The notes: generated by a model not told the origin, from the sequence alone. Positions 40,800 to 49,489 are shown, numbered from the stretch's first letter. The stretch is DNA of 64,000 bases from Mucilaginibacter oryzae (GCF_003148845.1 NZ_QGHA01000006.1:1-64000); one strand, 5' to 3'. Made by a program: numbers and translations.

Positions 40800-42083
40800 T
40801 TAATAGTGACACTTACCGCACTCGATACCACCCAATACGGCGGCTGTAACTTTCTCGCCCTTCTTGATCTTATCGTGTGCAGCCAGGATGCTGTCATAAT
40901 AAGCATTGCCTTTACCGTTAACTTCGGTACGTTTGTGGCACTGGATACACCATTTCATGGTAAGCGGAGAGTACTGGTAAACCTCTTTCATGGTTTGCAC
41001 AGGGCCGTGGCATTGCTGGCATTTAATACCACCAACTTTCACGTGCTGTGAGTGGTTAAAGTAAGCCAGGTCAGGCAGGTTGTGGATACGCACCCATTGA
41101 ATTGGCTTAGCTGCAGTGCTGTCATACTTCTGGGTTTTAGGATCATAACCCAAAGCATCATAAATTTTATGAATCTCTTCCGACTCGGTTTTAACAACCT
41201 TGTGGCAGTTCATACATACGTTTAATGATGGTATTGAAGCATTTTTTGATTTGTATGCGCCCGAGTGGCAGTACTGGCAATCAATTTTCATAACACCCGC
41301 ATGCAGTTCGTGCGAGTATTTGATTGGCTGTACCGGTTGATAACCTGTGTGTACGTTGGTGTTCCATAAAGTAACCCAACCCCAGCTGCCCATAGCTATG
41401 GTACCGCTAACCAGTATAAAGAATACCAGTTTCTTGTTTTTAAGAATCTTGGCAATAAACGCTTTCCTCGCATCGATAGCGGCGGCACCGGCAGCTTCGG
41501 CAGCAAGTTCGTCTTCAACCAAAAGGTCTTTATTTTTAAGCAGCACGCGCTCTAACGAACCTACTACCCTGTTTAATACCAGGATAACGATGAACGCGAT
41601 GATGATAATACCGATCAAACCGAAAACAACCATTTCGCTCGGGCCGCTTTCAACAGGCACAGGCGATACTTTACCTTTATCACCGCCGCCAGATTGCTTT
41701 TCTTTCCAGTCGGCACGGATGTAAGTAAGGATGTTACCTACATCGGCGTCGCTCAGATCGGCAAACACGGTCATCCCGGCCTGGTTATACTCATTGTAAA
41801 TTTTTAGCGCCTTAGGGTTTTTAGCCGCAATTAAGGCCTGGTTGTTCTGAATCCACTTGATAAGGTATTTATCATCAGTTTCTGCAGTAACCTGCGGCCC
41901 CAGCGCCGGACCAACTAAACGGGTATCGATTTTGTGACAGGCAGTACATTTCGATTTAAAAATAGCCTCGCCTTTTGCCGCGTCTGTTTGCGCGTTAGCG
42001 ATGGATAAACTTCCAAATGCAAACCCGGCAATCAGTAAAACCGACCTTGAGAATTGTTTAAGAATCAATGAGAAGCTTCTCAT
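40800..42083 (-). CDS. actA: Alternative complex III subunit ActA with an extra N-terminal cytochrome c domain
   Basis: 427 residues. A signal peptide (about 1-31) is followed by a complete mono-heme cytochrome c domain (C-T-A-C-H at about 46, residues 33-130), a Ser/Gly-rich linker, a membrane helix (about 150-170), a second membrane helix (about 215-235), and the usual five-heme ActA part with C-Q-Y-C-H, C-M-N-C-H, C-Q-Q-C-H, C-I-Q-C-H and C-G-K-C-H, the last three residues from the end. That gives six C-x-x-C-H sites rather than five. ActA collects electrons in the periplasm. As the first gene, it follows the likely main promoter of the cluster. Confidence 0.93.
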   Translation of the reverse strand: MRSFSLILKQFSRSVLLIAGFAFGSLSIANAQTDAAKGEAIFKSKCTACHKIDTRLVGPALGPQVTAETDDKYLIKWIQNNQALIAAKNPKALKIYNEYNQAGMTVFADLSDADVGNILTYIRADWKEKQSGGGDKGKVSPVPVESGPSEMVVFGLIGIIIIAFIVILVLNRVVGSLERVLLKNKDLLVEDELAAEAAGAAAIDARKAFIAKILKNKKLVFFILVSGTIAMGSWGWVTLWNTNVHTGYQPVQPIKYSHELHAGVMKIDCQYCHSGAYKSKNASIPSLNVCMNCHKVVKTESEEIHKIYDALGYDPKTQKYDSTAAKPIQWVRIHNLPDLAYFNHSQHVKVGGIKCQQCHGPVQTMKEVYQYSPLTMKWCIQCHKRTEVNGKGNAYYDSILAAHDKIKKGEKVTAAVLGGIECGKCHY

Positions 42084-42165
42084 ACAGTGTATTTATGCTT
42101 AATAAATTTGTATTAGATGTGTGAAATTGTTGAAAGAACTTCGTTTCCTCGGGCAATTACAGGCA

Positions 42166-42173
42166 CAAAAGTA
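42166..42173 (-). promoter_or_regulatory. Likely promoter -7 element of the act-cta cluster
   Basis: On the minus strand TACTTTTG is a perfect TAnnTTTG match in the 251-base gap between the speY-like gene and actA. It predicts a leader of about 80 nt before actA. No convincing -33 TTTG box is seen at the expected distance. The rest of the gap is AT-rich with no recognisable structure. Confidence 0.5.
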
Positions 42174-42334
42174 TAATTTTATACACTATCGGTGACACAT
42201 AAATGACACCAACGTATAATTTATAATCGTTCTAAATAGACAAAAAACCTCATTTAAACGTTGCTAAACGCATATTAATGTCATTTAGCAATTTTTTGCC
42301 GAAATTGTCCCTTTACTTTTTTTATGAAATATTG

Positions 42335-43315
42335 TTATTGCTTCAAAATCCAGGCAAAAATGAGCGGCGCAACAATAGTCGCGTCACTTTCTACTATGAA
42401 TTTTGGCGTGTGGATATCCAATTTGCCCCAGGTAATTTTTTCGTTCGGCACAGCGCCGGAGTATGAACCGTACGAAGTAGTTGAATCGGAGATCTGGCAG
42501 AAGTAGCTCCAGAACGGAACATCATGCATTTCCATATCCTGGTAAAGCATAGGCACCACGCAAATAGGAAAATCGCCTGCTATACCCCCACCAATCTGGA
42601 AAAAGCCGATGCCTTTGCCTGATGAGTTTTTAGTATACCAATCGGCCAGCCAGGCCATGTATTCGATACCGCTTTTCATGGTTGAGGCTTTAAGCTCGCC
42701 TTTAATTACGTAAGAAGCGAAAATGTTACCCATGGTCGAGTCTTCCCATCCCGGTACCACAATAGGCAGGTTCTTTTCGGCAGCGGCCAGCATCCATGAG
42801 TTTTTAGGATCTATCTCATAGTATTGCTCCAGTTCGCCGCTCAATAATATTTTGTACATGTATTCGTGCGGAAAGTAACGCTCACCGCTGTCATCAGCAT
42901 CTTTCCAGATCTTGTGGATATGTTTTTGCAGCCTGCGGAAGGCTTCTTCTTCAGGGATACAGGTATCGGTTACACGGTTGTAGTGGTTTTCTAACAAATC
43001 CCACTCTTCCTGCGGGCTCAGGTCGCGGTAGTTAGGTACACGCTTGTAGTGCGAGTGCGCTACCAGGTTCATAATATCCTCTTCGAGGTTGGCGCCTGTA
43101 CATGAAATAATAGCGATCTTATCCTGGCGGATCATCTCGGCCAATGAAATACCCAGCTCGGCTGTACTCATGGCACCTGCTAAGGTAACCATCATTTTAC
43201 CGCCTTCTTCAAGGTGTGCTTCATAGCCTTTAGCTGCATCCATTAATGCCGCGGCGTTAAAGTGCAGATAATTTTTTTCAATAAACTGCGAAATAGGTCC
43301 TCTTGTAGTGCTCAT
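42335..43315 (-). CDS. Deoxyhypusine synthase-family protein
   Basis: 326 residues of the deoxyhypusine synthase fold: G-A-M-S-T-A-E-L-G (NAD-binding) near residue 47, C-T-G-A-N-L-E-E-D at about 72, V-P-G-W-E-D-S at about 187 and G-G-G-I-A-G-D-F-P at about 243. The conserved Lys expected to form the enzyme intermediate is in T-W-G-K-L near residue 297. Bacteria lack eIF5A, so the substrate is not a hypusine protein; characterised bacterial relatives make homospermidine or related polyamines from spermidine or putrescine. It is cytoplasmic and monocistronic. Confidence 0.87.
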   Translation of the reverse strand: MSTTRGPISQFIEKNYLHFNAAALMDAAKGYEAHLEEGGKMMVTLAGAMSTAELGISLAEMIRQDKIAIISCTGANLEEDIMNLVAHSHYKRVPNYRDLSPQEEWDLLENHYNRVTDTCIPEEEAFRRLQKHIHKIWKDADDSGERYFPHEYMYKILLSGELEQYYEIDPKNSWMLAAAEKNLPIVVPGWEDSTMGNIFASYVIKGELKASTMKSGIEYMAWLADWYTKNSSGKGIGFFQIGGGIAGDFPICVVPMLYQDMEMHDVPFWSYFCQISDSTTSYGSYSGAVPNEKITWGKLDIHTPKFIVESDATIVAPLIFAWILKQ

Positions 43316-43655
43316 AGTATTTCATTAAAATTCAGCCGCAAAAGTAGGCATTTTAGTTAAATTGAATTTTAAATGATGATTTATCTTTTTGCGAGCAAAA
43401 CAAGGGTGATTTTACCAATTGGATCAGCTGCCCACCCGCTTAAATTAACATGTGGTTACGCTACCTTAAGCGAAGCGCGAATGGGACAATTCTTTATTTT
43501 CAGATCCATCAATCATCGGCACAAATCAGGGTTTAGTTATCTGCGCGGGCACCGTTTAGCGTGATCATATTGTCAATAACCGCGATTAAACTTTTAAATT
43601 GTTAATGGTAAACCAAAAGAAACAAAATGGGTTATATTAGCCACTGCAAATCTCT
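43316..43655. other. Divergent intergenic region with a -7 box, otherwise featureless
   Basis: These 340 bases separate the start of the deoxyhypusine-synthase-like gene (minus) from the BamA/TamA-like gene (plus). On the minus strand TACTTTTG (43339-43346) is a perfect -7 box giving a leader of about 20 nt. No plus-strand box is perfect; TATATTAG at about 43633 is one mismatch away. A 63-codon ORF at 43373 has no support and I regard it as chance. Confidence 0.5.
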
Positions 43656-44783
43656 ATGAAGAAACTTGTTACATTAGTACTGTTTATTGCCGCTTTTCAA
43701 AACGCCCATTCGCAAATATCCCGTGTTATCAGGCGCATGTATTTTGATAAAGATACCACCCGCAAAAGCAGTTTTGTTATTTTACCCGTACTAAGTTCGG
43801 CACCCGAAACCGGCTTAGAAGTGGGCGGAGCCGGTTTATTATCTTTTTATACCAATACTTCAAAGTCAAATACCCGCGTATCCAACGTGTTTGGTTATGC
43901 AACTGTAACAACAAAGGGACAAAGCCGATTAAGTCTTACCACCAGCTATTGGACACCCGGCAACGACTACCATCTTACGGCGGGTGTTAGCTATATTAAC
44001 TTTCCGTTCGATTTTTATGGAATTGGTAACAATACGCTCAGGGCAAACTCCGATCGTATTGGTCAAAAACGCTTTAAGGTTAATTTTATCGGTGAAAAAA
44101 GGATCACCAATAACTTATATGCCGGGATAACCGCCGGCGCCTGGGATTACAGTTTTAGGGATGATGATAAAACGGGCATATTTTACACCGACCCGAGGGT
44201 TGAAAACCGTGGTGGTGGACCAAGCGCTTATATAGGCCCTACTATCGTATTTGATAACCGGAACAACAATACCTATACCACCAAAGGTATGATCATCAAC
44301 ACCTATTTTGAGGCTATACATGGTATGTTCAGCAATAACGGTTACAAGGGCGGCTTCTTCAATATCGAATATTCACAATTTTTCCTGCTGGCCCCTAAAT
44401 GGGTACTTGGTTTGGATATACAGGAACAAAGCCTTACCGGACACGATTCGCCCTTTTATTTATTACCGGACCTGGGCAGCGACGAGCTGATGCGCGGCTA
44501 TTACAACGGCCGTTTCCGCGACAGGAACATGATTGCCGGCCAGGCCGAATTACGCTATCGTCTGAGTAACCGTATAGGCTTCGCCGGTTTTGTTGGCGGA
44601 GGTGAGGTTTTTCAAAGCGAGTTTAAAACATCCCAGCTCAAACCCAACTATGGCGGCGGCATCCGCTACTTCTTCGACGTAGAGAAGGGTCTCGCCGTAC
44701 GTATAGATTATGGCGTAGGCCAGAAAATACCTAACGAAAAAAGGCTGACAGGGTTTTATATCGGATTGGGACAGTCGTTTTGA
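43656..44783 (+). CDS. BamA/TamA-family outer-membrane beta-barrel protein
   Basis: 375 residues: signal peptide (about 1-19, ending A-H-S-Q) and then alternating beta-strands forming a barrel. Landmarks of the surface-antigen D15/BamA barrel are P-E-T-G-L-E-V-G-G-A-G near residue 52, R-F-R-D-R-N at about 285 (the conserved R-x-R-D region), and a terminal strand ending in Gly-Gln-Ser-Phe, suited for outer-membrane insertion. No POTRA domains are present, so this is a short barrel-only member and not BamA itself. It ends 3 bases before the converging accessory gene at 44787. Confidence 0.85.
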   Translation: MKKLVTLVLFIAAFQNAHSQISRVIRRMYFDKDTTRKSSFVILPVLSSAPETGLEVGGAGLLSFYTNTSKSNTRVSNVFGYATVTTKGQSRLSLTTSYWTPGNDYHLTAGVSYINFPFDFYGIGNNTLRANSDRIGQKRFKVNFIGEKRITNNLYAGITAGAWDYSFRDDDKTGIFYTDPRVENRGGGPSAYIGPTIVFDNRNNNTYTTKGMIINTYFEAIHGMFSNNGYKGGFFNIEYSQFFLLAPKWVLGLDIQEQSLTGHDSPFYLLPDLGSDELMRGYYNGRFRDRNMIAGQAELRYRLSNRIGFAGFVGGGEVFQSEFKTSQLKPNYGGGIRYFFDVEKGLAVRIDYGVGQKIPNEKRLTGFYIGLGQSF

Positions 44784-44786
44784 TTG

Positions 44787-45413
44787 TCACGTAACAGTTA
44801 TTTCAGTGATATTGTTATCATTGAGTAATTTAACCCAGTCATTAAGACACTTGTTTGTTTGATCATTATTTACAAAATCAGAAAGATTAAAACTTTTGGC
44901 TATAAGAATACCTTTCTCATTAGTTCGTATTAAGCTACCTGAATTGGCTTTATAAAGATCCAGATTTTCGTCGTCAAATAATGCCTTATAATCAGGATCC
45001 CACCAAACGTTTTTCCCAATTAAAAAAATCAACTTTGTCATCGATTGCCTAACTGGTGAATATGAATTGACATCTTCAGATGGATTTTGCGCATCAAAGT
45101 ACCCCGTATCCGCTTCAACCAATACAGAAAACCGAAATAAATTATTATTTATCTTTTTTTCTGAAAAATAAAATTCGTAAAAATACATACCCAACAAATC
45201 CCACGATAAAGTATCAAATTTAACTTTGCTCCTATAGGGCGGCGCAATGAAATTACACCAGGCAAAACCGCCTCCAAACGTTTGAAAATCTAAACTATCG
45301 CCGATGTGCTGCGCTAAGCTAAGTACTCGTTGTTGATAAAGGAATAATAACCTGTAAGCTTTTCTAACATCTAACAATACATTTTCAAATTGGTCCTTTG
45401 AAAGTTCACTCAT
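44787..45413 (-). CDS. Uncharacterised partner protein in a nuclease cassette
   Basis: I do not recognise this 208-residue protein. The first 45 residues form a helix with V-R-K-A-Y-R-L-L-F-L-Y-Q-Q-R-V, and then come aromatic-rich segments (F-G-G-G-F-A-W-C-N-F, L-S-W-D-L-L-G-M-Y-F-Y-E-F-Y-F). There is no signal peptide or membrane helix, so it is probably cytoplasmic and alpha/beta. Base use is clearly AT-rich compared with neighbours (many AAT, ATT, TTA codons). It lies 59 bases after a PD-(D/E)XK nuclease-like gene on the same strand, and the two look like one transferred unit. It might bind the nuclease or sense a signal. Confidence 0.65.
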   Translation of the reverse strand: MSELSKDQFENVLLDVRKAYRLLFLYQQRVLSLAQHIGDSLDFQTFGGGFAWCNFIAPPYRSKVKFDTLSWDLLGMYFYEFYFSEKKINNNLFRFSVLVEADTGYFDAQNPSEDVNSYSPVRQSMTKLIFLIGKNVWWDPDYKALFDDENLDLYKANSGSLIRTNEKGILIAKSFNLSDFVNNDQTNKCLNDWVKLLNDNNITEITVT

Positions 45414-45472
45414 GATTTTAATAATAAATAGTAGCTATCCATATCAATACTGCAATGATTTAATAATTTATG

Positions 45473-46225
45473 TCATTGGAGCAAATCGTTCTTAATATTA
45501 AAATATTCTAATAGATGAATACTTTCATCTCTGATACCTGATAACTCTCCAAAATCTGTTTTCTCAAACCACTCCCCGGTGTAAAATCCATGTATACGAA
45601 ACCCCAACAACAAATCGTTTAATATATTAAAAACAGAAGAATGAGCACTAAGCATTAACTGATTTTTATCAAATTTGTAGTGAAAGTCTTTTACTGTCTT
45701 TAAAAGCCTCGACCAACGGCATTTTATTACTTTAATTTTCTTGTCCAAATATGGCGCCTCATTCAAAATAATGGTTTCCGTTTTATCATCGTTGATTCCT
45801 CCAACTGCTATCAGATAAACATCTCTATTAAAATCTCCAAATTCATTTAAGTAGGCTTTGTATTCGCTAATCCACTGTTCCGCATCCTGCAGTCCTTGGT
45901 CATACCGCTTAACTTCAATTATAATATCAAAATCAAGCGTTTTTATAAATAAATCAGGCTCAACTAAATTAGTGTTACGTGTATTTAAAGGATCCCATCT
46001 GGGCCAGAATGAATAATCTGTGATTCTATAACTGTAATTGGGAATGTCATTTCCATAACAGGATTTTAATAAAATGTCCCAAAATAGTTCGTTAGGAAGA
46101 TAAAGCAATAAACCAAAAATTGTTGAAGTAAGAGAATCTTCAGACGTTCGAAATAGTTTCTTCCAATGAATTTCGTCACTTGTAATATTCCTTCCGGCTT
46201 TGTTTAGGCTTATCGCTTGGAGCAT
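45473..46225 (-). CDS. PD-(D/E)XK nuclease-like protein
   Basis: 250 residues. The restriction-endonuclease motif is well formed: Glu29 in an N-terminal helix, Pro90-Asp91, then Glu104-Val-Lys106 in I-I-I-E-V-K-R at the end of the next strand, and a downstream Q-W-I-S-E-Y helix (117-122), the classical core for Mg-dependent DNA or RNA cleavage. I cannot match the rest to a named family; the C-terminal 80 residues are helical. It is AT-rich and located between core genes, in line with an acquired module. Together with the gene at 44787 it forms a two-gene cassette; defence against foreign DNA is one possibility and remains unproven. Confidence 0.72.
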   Translation of the reverse strand: MLQAISLNKAGRNITSDEIHWKKLFRTSEDSLTSTIFGLLLYLPNELFWDILLKSCYGNDIPNYSYRITDYSFWPRWDPLNTRNTNLVEPDLFIKTLDFDIIIEVKRYDQGLQDAEQWISEYKAYLNEFGDFNRDVYLIAVGGINDDKTETIILNEAPYLDKKIKVIKCRWSRLLKTVKDFHYKFDKNQLMLSAHSSVFNILNDLLLGFRIHGFYTGEWFEKTDFGELSGIRDESIHLLEYFNIKNDLLQ

Positions 46226-46268
46226 ATTCGTAAAAATGCAATTATCTTTTTAAAATAAAGCTTTCAGT

Positions 46269-46874
46269 TTAATATTTTATAGCAAAATGCTCTTGTTCTT
46301 TCCTGTTTTCCTTAAAAAAAACTAAACCAATGTAAAACAAGTCGATTGATAGCATAACTCGTTTATTTGTTTTCACTACCTTCCAGGCTGCTTCTATTTC
46401 CATTTTCCGATGAATGTTAAAAAACAACATGATTGTTTGACTTTGAATATACTGCAGACAATCGTTGAAAGCATGAATAATATCGCCCCTCGAAGCGTCG
46501 ATCATTACCCAATCTGGAGAATTATAGCCTGACAACCTATTTACATCAGTTAAAATAGCATCCGGAACAGCCTTTTTGATAGATAACGACAAAACGCCAT
46601 TGTCATCGCCTGCAAAAGCGATTACCCGTGGGTTAAAATACACAGCCAGCCTATAAATTAACTGATAAACCTTTAAGGGCAGTGTATTTATCAAACGTTT
46701 GTCAGGATGATGGGCTTTAGCATAAGCGGCAATTTCCCGGTACACTTTTTGGGGACTGTAATCGTATATAACCGTATCAATCAGCTTGTAAACAAATGGG
46801 GAGTGGATTCCGTGCCTGTTATTGGCCACAAAACGGTGCCGCAGGTAATTGAGCCCGTACCTTAAATTATACAT
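46269..46874 (-). CDS. Diverged methyltransferase-like protein of Bacteroidota
   Basis: 201 residues. The N-terminus carries R-H-G-I-H-S-P-F-V-Y, the hallmark of a Bacteroidota family usually annotated as SAM-dependent methyltransferase. The SAM-binding loop that should follow the strand at about residue 85 is poor: it reads I-A-F-A-G-D-D-N-G where a Gly-rich E-L/I-G-T-x-x-G motif is expected. The D-W-V-M-I-D-A-S stretch (about 121-128) keeps the acidic motif IV pattern. The protein may therefore have lost SAM binding. It is AT-rich like the neighbouring cassette but, being a lineage-typical family, is more likely resident. Confidence 0.6.
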   Translation of the reverse strand: MYNLRYGLNYLRHRFVANNRHGIHSPFVYKLIDTVIYDYSPQKVYREIAAYAKAHHPDKRLINTLPLKVYQLIYRLAVYFNPRVIAFAGDDNGVLSLSIKKAVPDAILTDVNRLSGYNSPDWVMIDASRGDIIHAFNDCLQYIQSQTIMLFFNIHRKMEIEAAWKVVKTNKRVMLSIDLFYIGLVFFKENRKEQEHFAIKY

Positions 46875-46917
46875 CGCTGTAAAAATAAAAAAGGTTTAGT
46901 ATTTTAGCGTACAGCGT

Positions 46918-47790
46918 ATGATTAATCCCAACGAAGTAAATTCACTGATCCGCTTACTGGATGATCCGGACGGCGAAATTTTTGAACACGTATATGGTAA
47001 GCTGCTCTCCTACGGCGCCGAAGCTGTAACTTATCTCGAATCGGCATTTGAGCAGGCTTTCGACCCTATATTGCAGGAACGTATTGCCAACCTGGTTCAT
47101 GACATCCAGTTCGGCAGCCTTAAAAATGACCTTAAACTCTGGAACCAAAGCGGGGCGTTCGACCTGCTTCAGGGTATCCTGATCATCAACCGCTACCAAT
47201 ACCCTGATCTGGACGAGCAAAAAGTGATTAACCAGATAGAGGCCATTAAACGCGACATCTGGTTACAGATGCTGAACGAGGCGAGCCCGAAAGAACAGAT
47301 CAAACTTATTAATCACGTTTTTTATAACATTTACGGCTTTAGCGGTAACACCGCCAACCACCTCGATCCGCAAAACAGCTACCTGAGCCAGGTGCTCGAA
47401 ACAAAAAAGGGCAACCAGATCTCGCTCGCTATTATTTATTCTATAGTAGCGCAAAAGCTTGACATACCGGTTTACGGCGTAAACCTGCCCCAGCATTTTA
47501 TCCTTGCCTATGTTGATGAAAGCCTGCAGAGCGAATTTGAAAGCGGCATACTGTTTTACATCAATGCCTTTAACAAAGGCTTTTTGTTTGGCAGGCGCGA
47601 TGTTGATATGTTCCTGAAACAGCTTAACCTGAAATATGATAAGCAGTTTTACGAGCCATGCTCCAATACCGATATCATTAAACGTGTAATCCGCAACCTC
47701 ATCAGCGCTTACGAAAACCTTGGCTCGGCAGATAAGGTTAGGGAATTGAATGAGCTGCTCAGGATAATGGAAGCCCCCCCCGCCCCCTGA
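46918..47790 (+). CDS. SirB1-like (transglutaminase-like) protein
   Basis: 290 residues. An N-terminal helical domain (1-100) is followed by a SirB1/Transglut_core2 domain with K-G-N-Q-I-S-L-A-I-I-Y, V-Y-G-V-N-L-P-Q-H-F-I-L (about 190-201) and C-terminal helices carrying I-K-R-V-I-R-N-L. SirB1-type proteins lack the transglutaminase Cys and have no established reaction. There is no signal peptide. The last residues (A-P-P-A-P) and the stop codon are encoded by GC-rich repeat element E, so the native C-terminus may have been altered. Confidence 0.8.
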   Translation: MINPNEVNSLIRLLDDPDGEIFEHVYGKLLSYGAEAVTYLESAFEQAFDPILQERIANLVHDIQFGSLKNDLKLWNQSGAFDLLQGILIINRYQYPDLDEQKVINQIEAIKRDIWLQMLNEASPKEQIKLINHVFYNIYGFSGNTANHLDPQNSYLSQVLETKKGNQISLAIIYSIVAQKLDIPVYGVNLPQHFILAYVDESLQSEFESGILFYINAFNKGFLFGRRDVDMFLKQLNLKYDKQFYEPCSNTDIIKRVIRNLISAYENLGSADKVRELNELLRIMEAPPAP

Positions 47791-47882
47791 AGGGGGTGCC
47801 TTTGATTTGCAGGGTATGCTACCGTTAAATTTCGCTTATTCAACTATTGTTCCCCCTTCAGGGGGTTAGGGGCATCCACCCC
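47783..47882. repeat. GC-rich inverted repeat element E, overlapping the end of the SirB1-like gene
   Basis: Two copies of a CCCCCTGAAGGGGG-type palindrome (47783-47796 and, as its complement, 47852-47865) with extended related flanks face each other. The first copy contains the stop codon at 47788-47790. The composition contrasts sharply with the surrounding DNA. It may form a terminator-like structure for the gene. Confidence 0.75.
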
Positions 47883-47959
47883 ACATTTCCTGTATTTCAT
47901 CCCATTTATTTATTCAGTAGTATTGTGCATTATACCTTGCGGCATAATTAAAAATCACT

Positions 47960-49489
47960 ATGACTGAGTTGCTGAAAAAAAACCTCGACCTGAAAAAAAT
48001 TGAATTCTGGGCCGCAAGCACTATTTACGCCTTTGGGCTGATGCTGTTACTGGCCAAAGTAGCCAATAGCGGCGATACCGAAATATGGACCCCCTATCGG
48101 TATATGTTCAATAACTATCACCTGCATTACTCCTACTCCAAATATTATTTCTTCCCTCAGGTGTTCAGGTACACCGGCTACTACGGTGGCTTTTTACTGT
48201 GGAATTTTGTGATTATACCGGCGCTTGCCGAAAAACGCCGGGTTGTCTGGCATGTTATTTTAGGCTTGATGCTGCTGGTTTTTTTCTGGGGACTATTTGG
48301 GATTACTGATACCTGGCTCAAAGGTTACCTGTTTTATCATAAAAGTGCCGACTATGTGTACAACCTTGTTTTTAAACTGAACGTAATTTATACGCTGTGG
48401 GTAATGATGATGCTTACCTTTTATAGCGCCATCAAATATTCGGCGCAGTTTCTGTTAGTTAATATTGATAAAATCCAGGCCAGGTACCGCATCCTTACAC
48501 ACGATTGCATTATTGCCATTGTAGTTGTAATGATCATCGCTTTCTTAATGGCGCTTCTTGATGCGGGGATAGAGTTAATTACCTGCTTTGTCATAATGTC
48601 ACCAACCGCGATCGGTGTTTACGCGCTATCATTTTACAGCCTTATCCCTCAAACCCTCGCAAAAAACCGGGGTATATTGAGGTACCTGCTCAAGGTTGCC
48701 GGTATTATGCTTGGTATTGGTATACCTATAGGCTTTGTGACCGCCTTGATCTTTAACCGCGTCGAGCCGGTTTTTATTATTTTTGGCTTTAACAGCGGCA
48801 TTCAAATTTTACTTACAGCACCGTTTGCGTGGATTGTTTATAAACGTAAACTGGCCGGTAACCAGGAAATTACCTACCTTAAAACCGCCCTTGGCCGCTC
48901 AACCGCCGATCTGGATTTTCTCCGTTCGCAAATTAACCCGCATTTTTTGTTCAACGCGCTTAACACGCTTTACGGCACTGCCCTGCAGGAAAATTCCGAA
49001 CGCACTGCCGAGGGCATCCAGCGCCTGGGCGATATGATGCGCTTTATGCTGCAGGAAAACATGCAGGAAAAAATACTGCTGGTACGCGAAATCGATTACC
49101 TGAACAACTATATCGCCCTGCAAAAACTGCGTGTGCAAACCTCGCCCGATATCACTATTGTTTTGCAGATAGAAGATCACCTGGACGGCTTACAGATAGC
49201 CCCTATGCTGCTGATCCCCTTTATTGAAAACGCTTTTAAGCATGGCATCAGCCTGCGCGAGCCGTCGCATATTAACATCAGCCTGCAAACCAGGGATAAT
49301 ACGCTTTATTTTGATGTGCATAACAGCATTCACGCCAAAACCGTTAACGATACCGAAAAATATAATAATGGCATAGGACTTGAAAATGTAAAGCAAAGGC
49401 TTAGCCTAATGTATCCCGGCAGGCACGAGCTGGTAATCCGCCAAAGCGCTAAAGATTTTTTTATACATTTAACCATCCAACTTAAATAG
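47960..49489 (+). CDS. LytS-type sensor histidine kinase
   Basis: 509 residues. About eight membrane helices occupy residues 15-295. The His_kinase domain begins with Q-I-N-P-H-F-L-F-N-A-L (His328 as phosphorylation site) and is followed by an ATPase domain with P-F-I-E-N-A-F-K-H-G and N-G-I-G-L-E-N-V-K-Q-R-L. The N-P-H-F-L-F-N motif is diagnostic of the LytS/YehU class. The membrane part has no known sensor domain, so the stimulus is unknown. The response regulator follows after 2 bases. Confidence 0.92.
   Translation: MTELLKKNLDLKKIEFWAASTIYAFGLMLLLAKVANSGDTEIWTPYRYMFNNYHLHYSYSKYYFFPQVFRYTGYYGGFLLWNFVIIPALAEKRRVVWHVILGLMLLVFFWGLFGITDTWLKGYLFYHKSADYVYNLVFKLNVIYTLWVMMMLTFYSAIKYSAQFLLVNIDKIQARYRILTHDCIIAIVVVMIIAFLMALLDAGIELITCFVIMSPTAIGVYALSFYSLIPQTLAKNRGILRYLLKVAGIMLGIGIPIGFVTALIFNRVEPVFIIFGFNSGIQILLTAPFAWIVYKRKLAGNQEITYLKTALGRSTADLDFLRSQINPHFLFNALNTLYGTALQENSERTAEGIQRLGDMMRFMLQENMQEKILLVREIDYLNNYIALQKLRVQTSPDITIVLQIEDHLDGLQIAPMLLIPFIENAFKHGISLREPSHINISLQTRDNTLYFDVHNSIHAKTVNDTEKYNNGIGLENVKQRLSLMYPGRHELVIRQSAKDFFIHLTIQLK

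Noticed and set aside
43373..43564. A 63-codon plus-strand frame in the gap before the BamA/TamA-like gene.
   Set aside because: No ribosome-binding site, no recognisable domain, and mixed hydrophobic/basic composition typical of chance frames.
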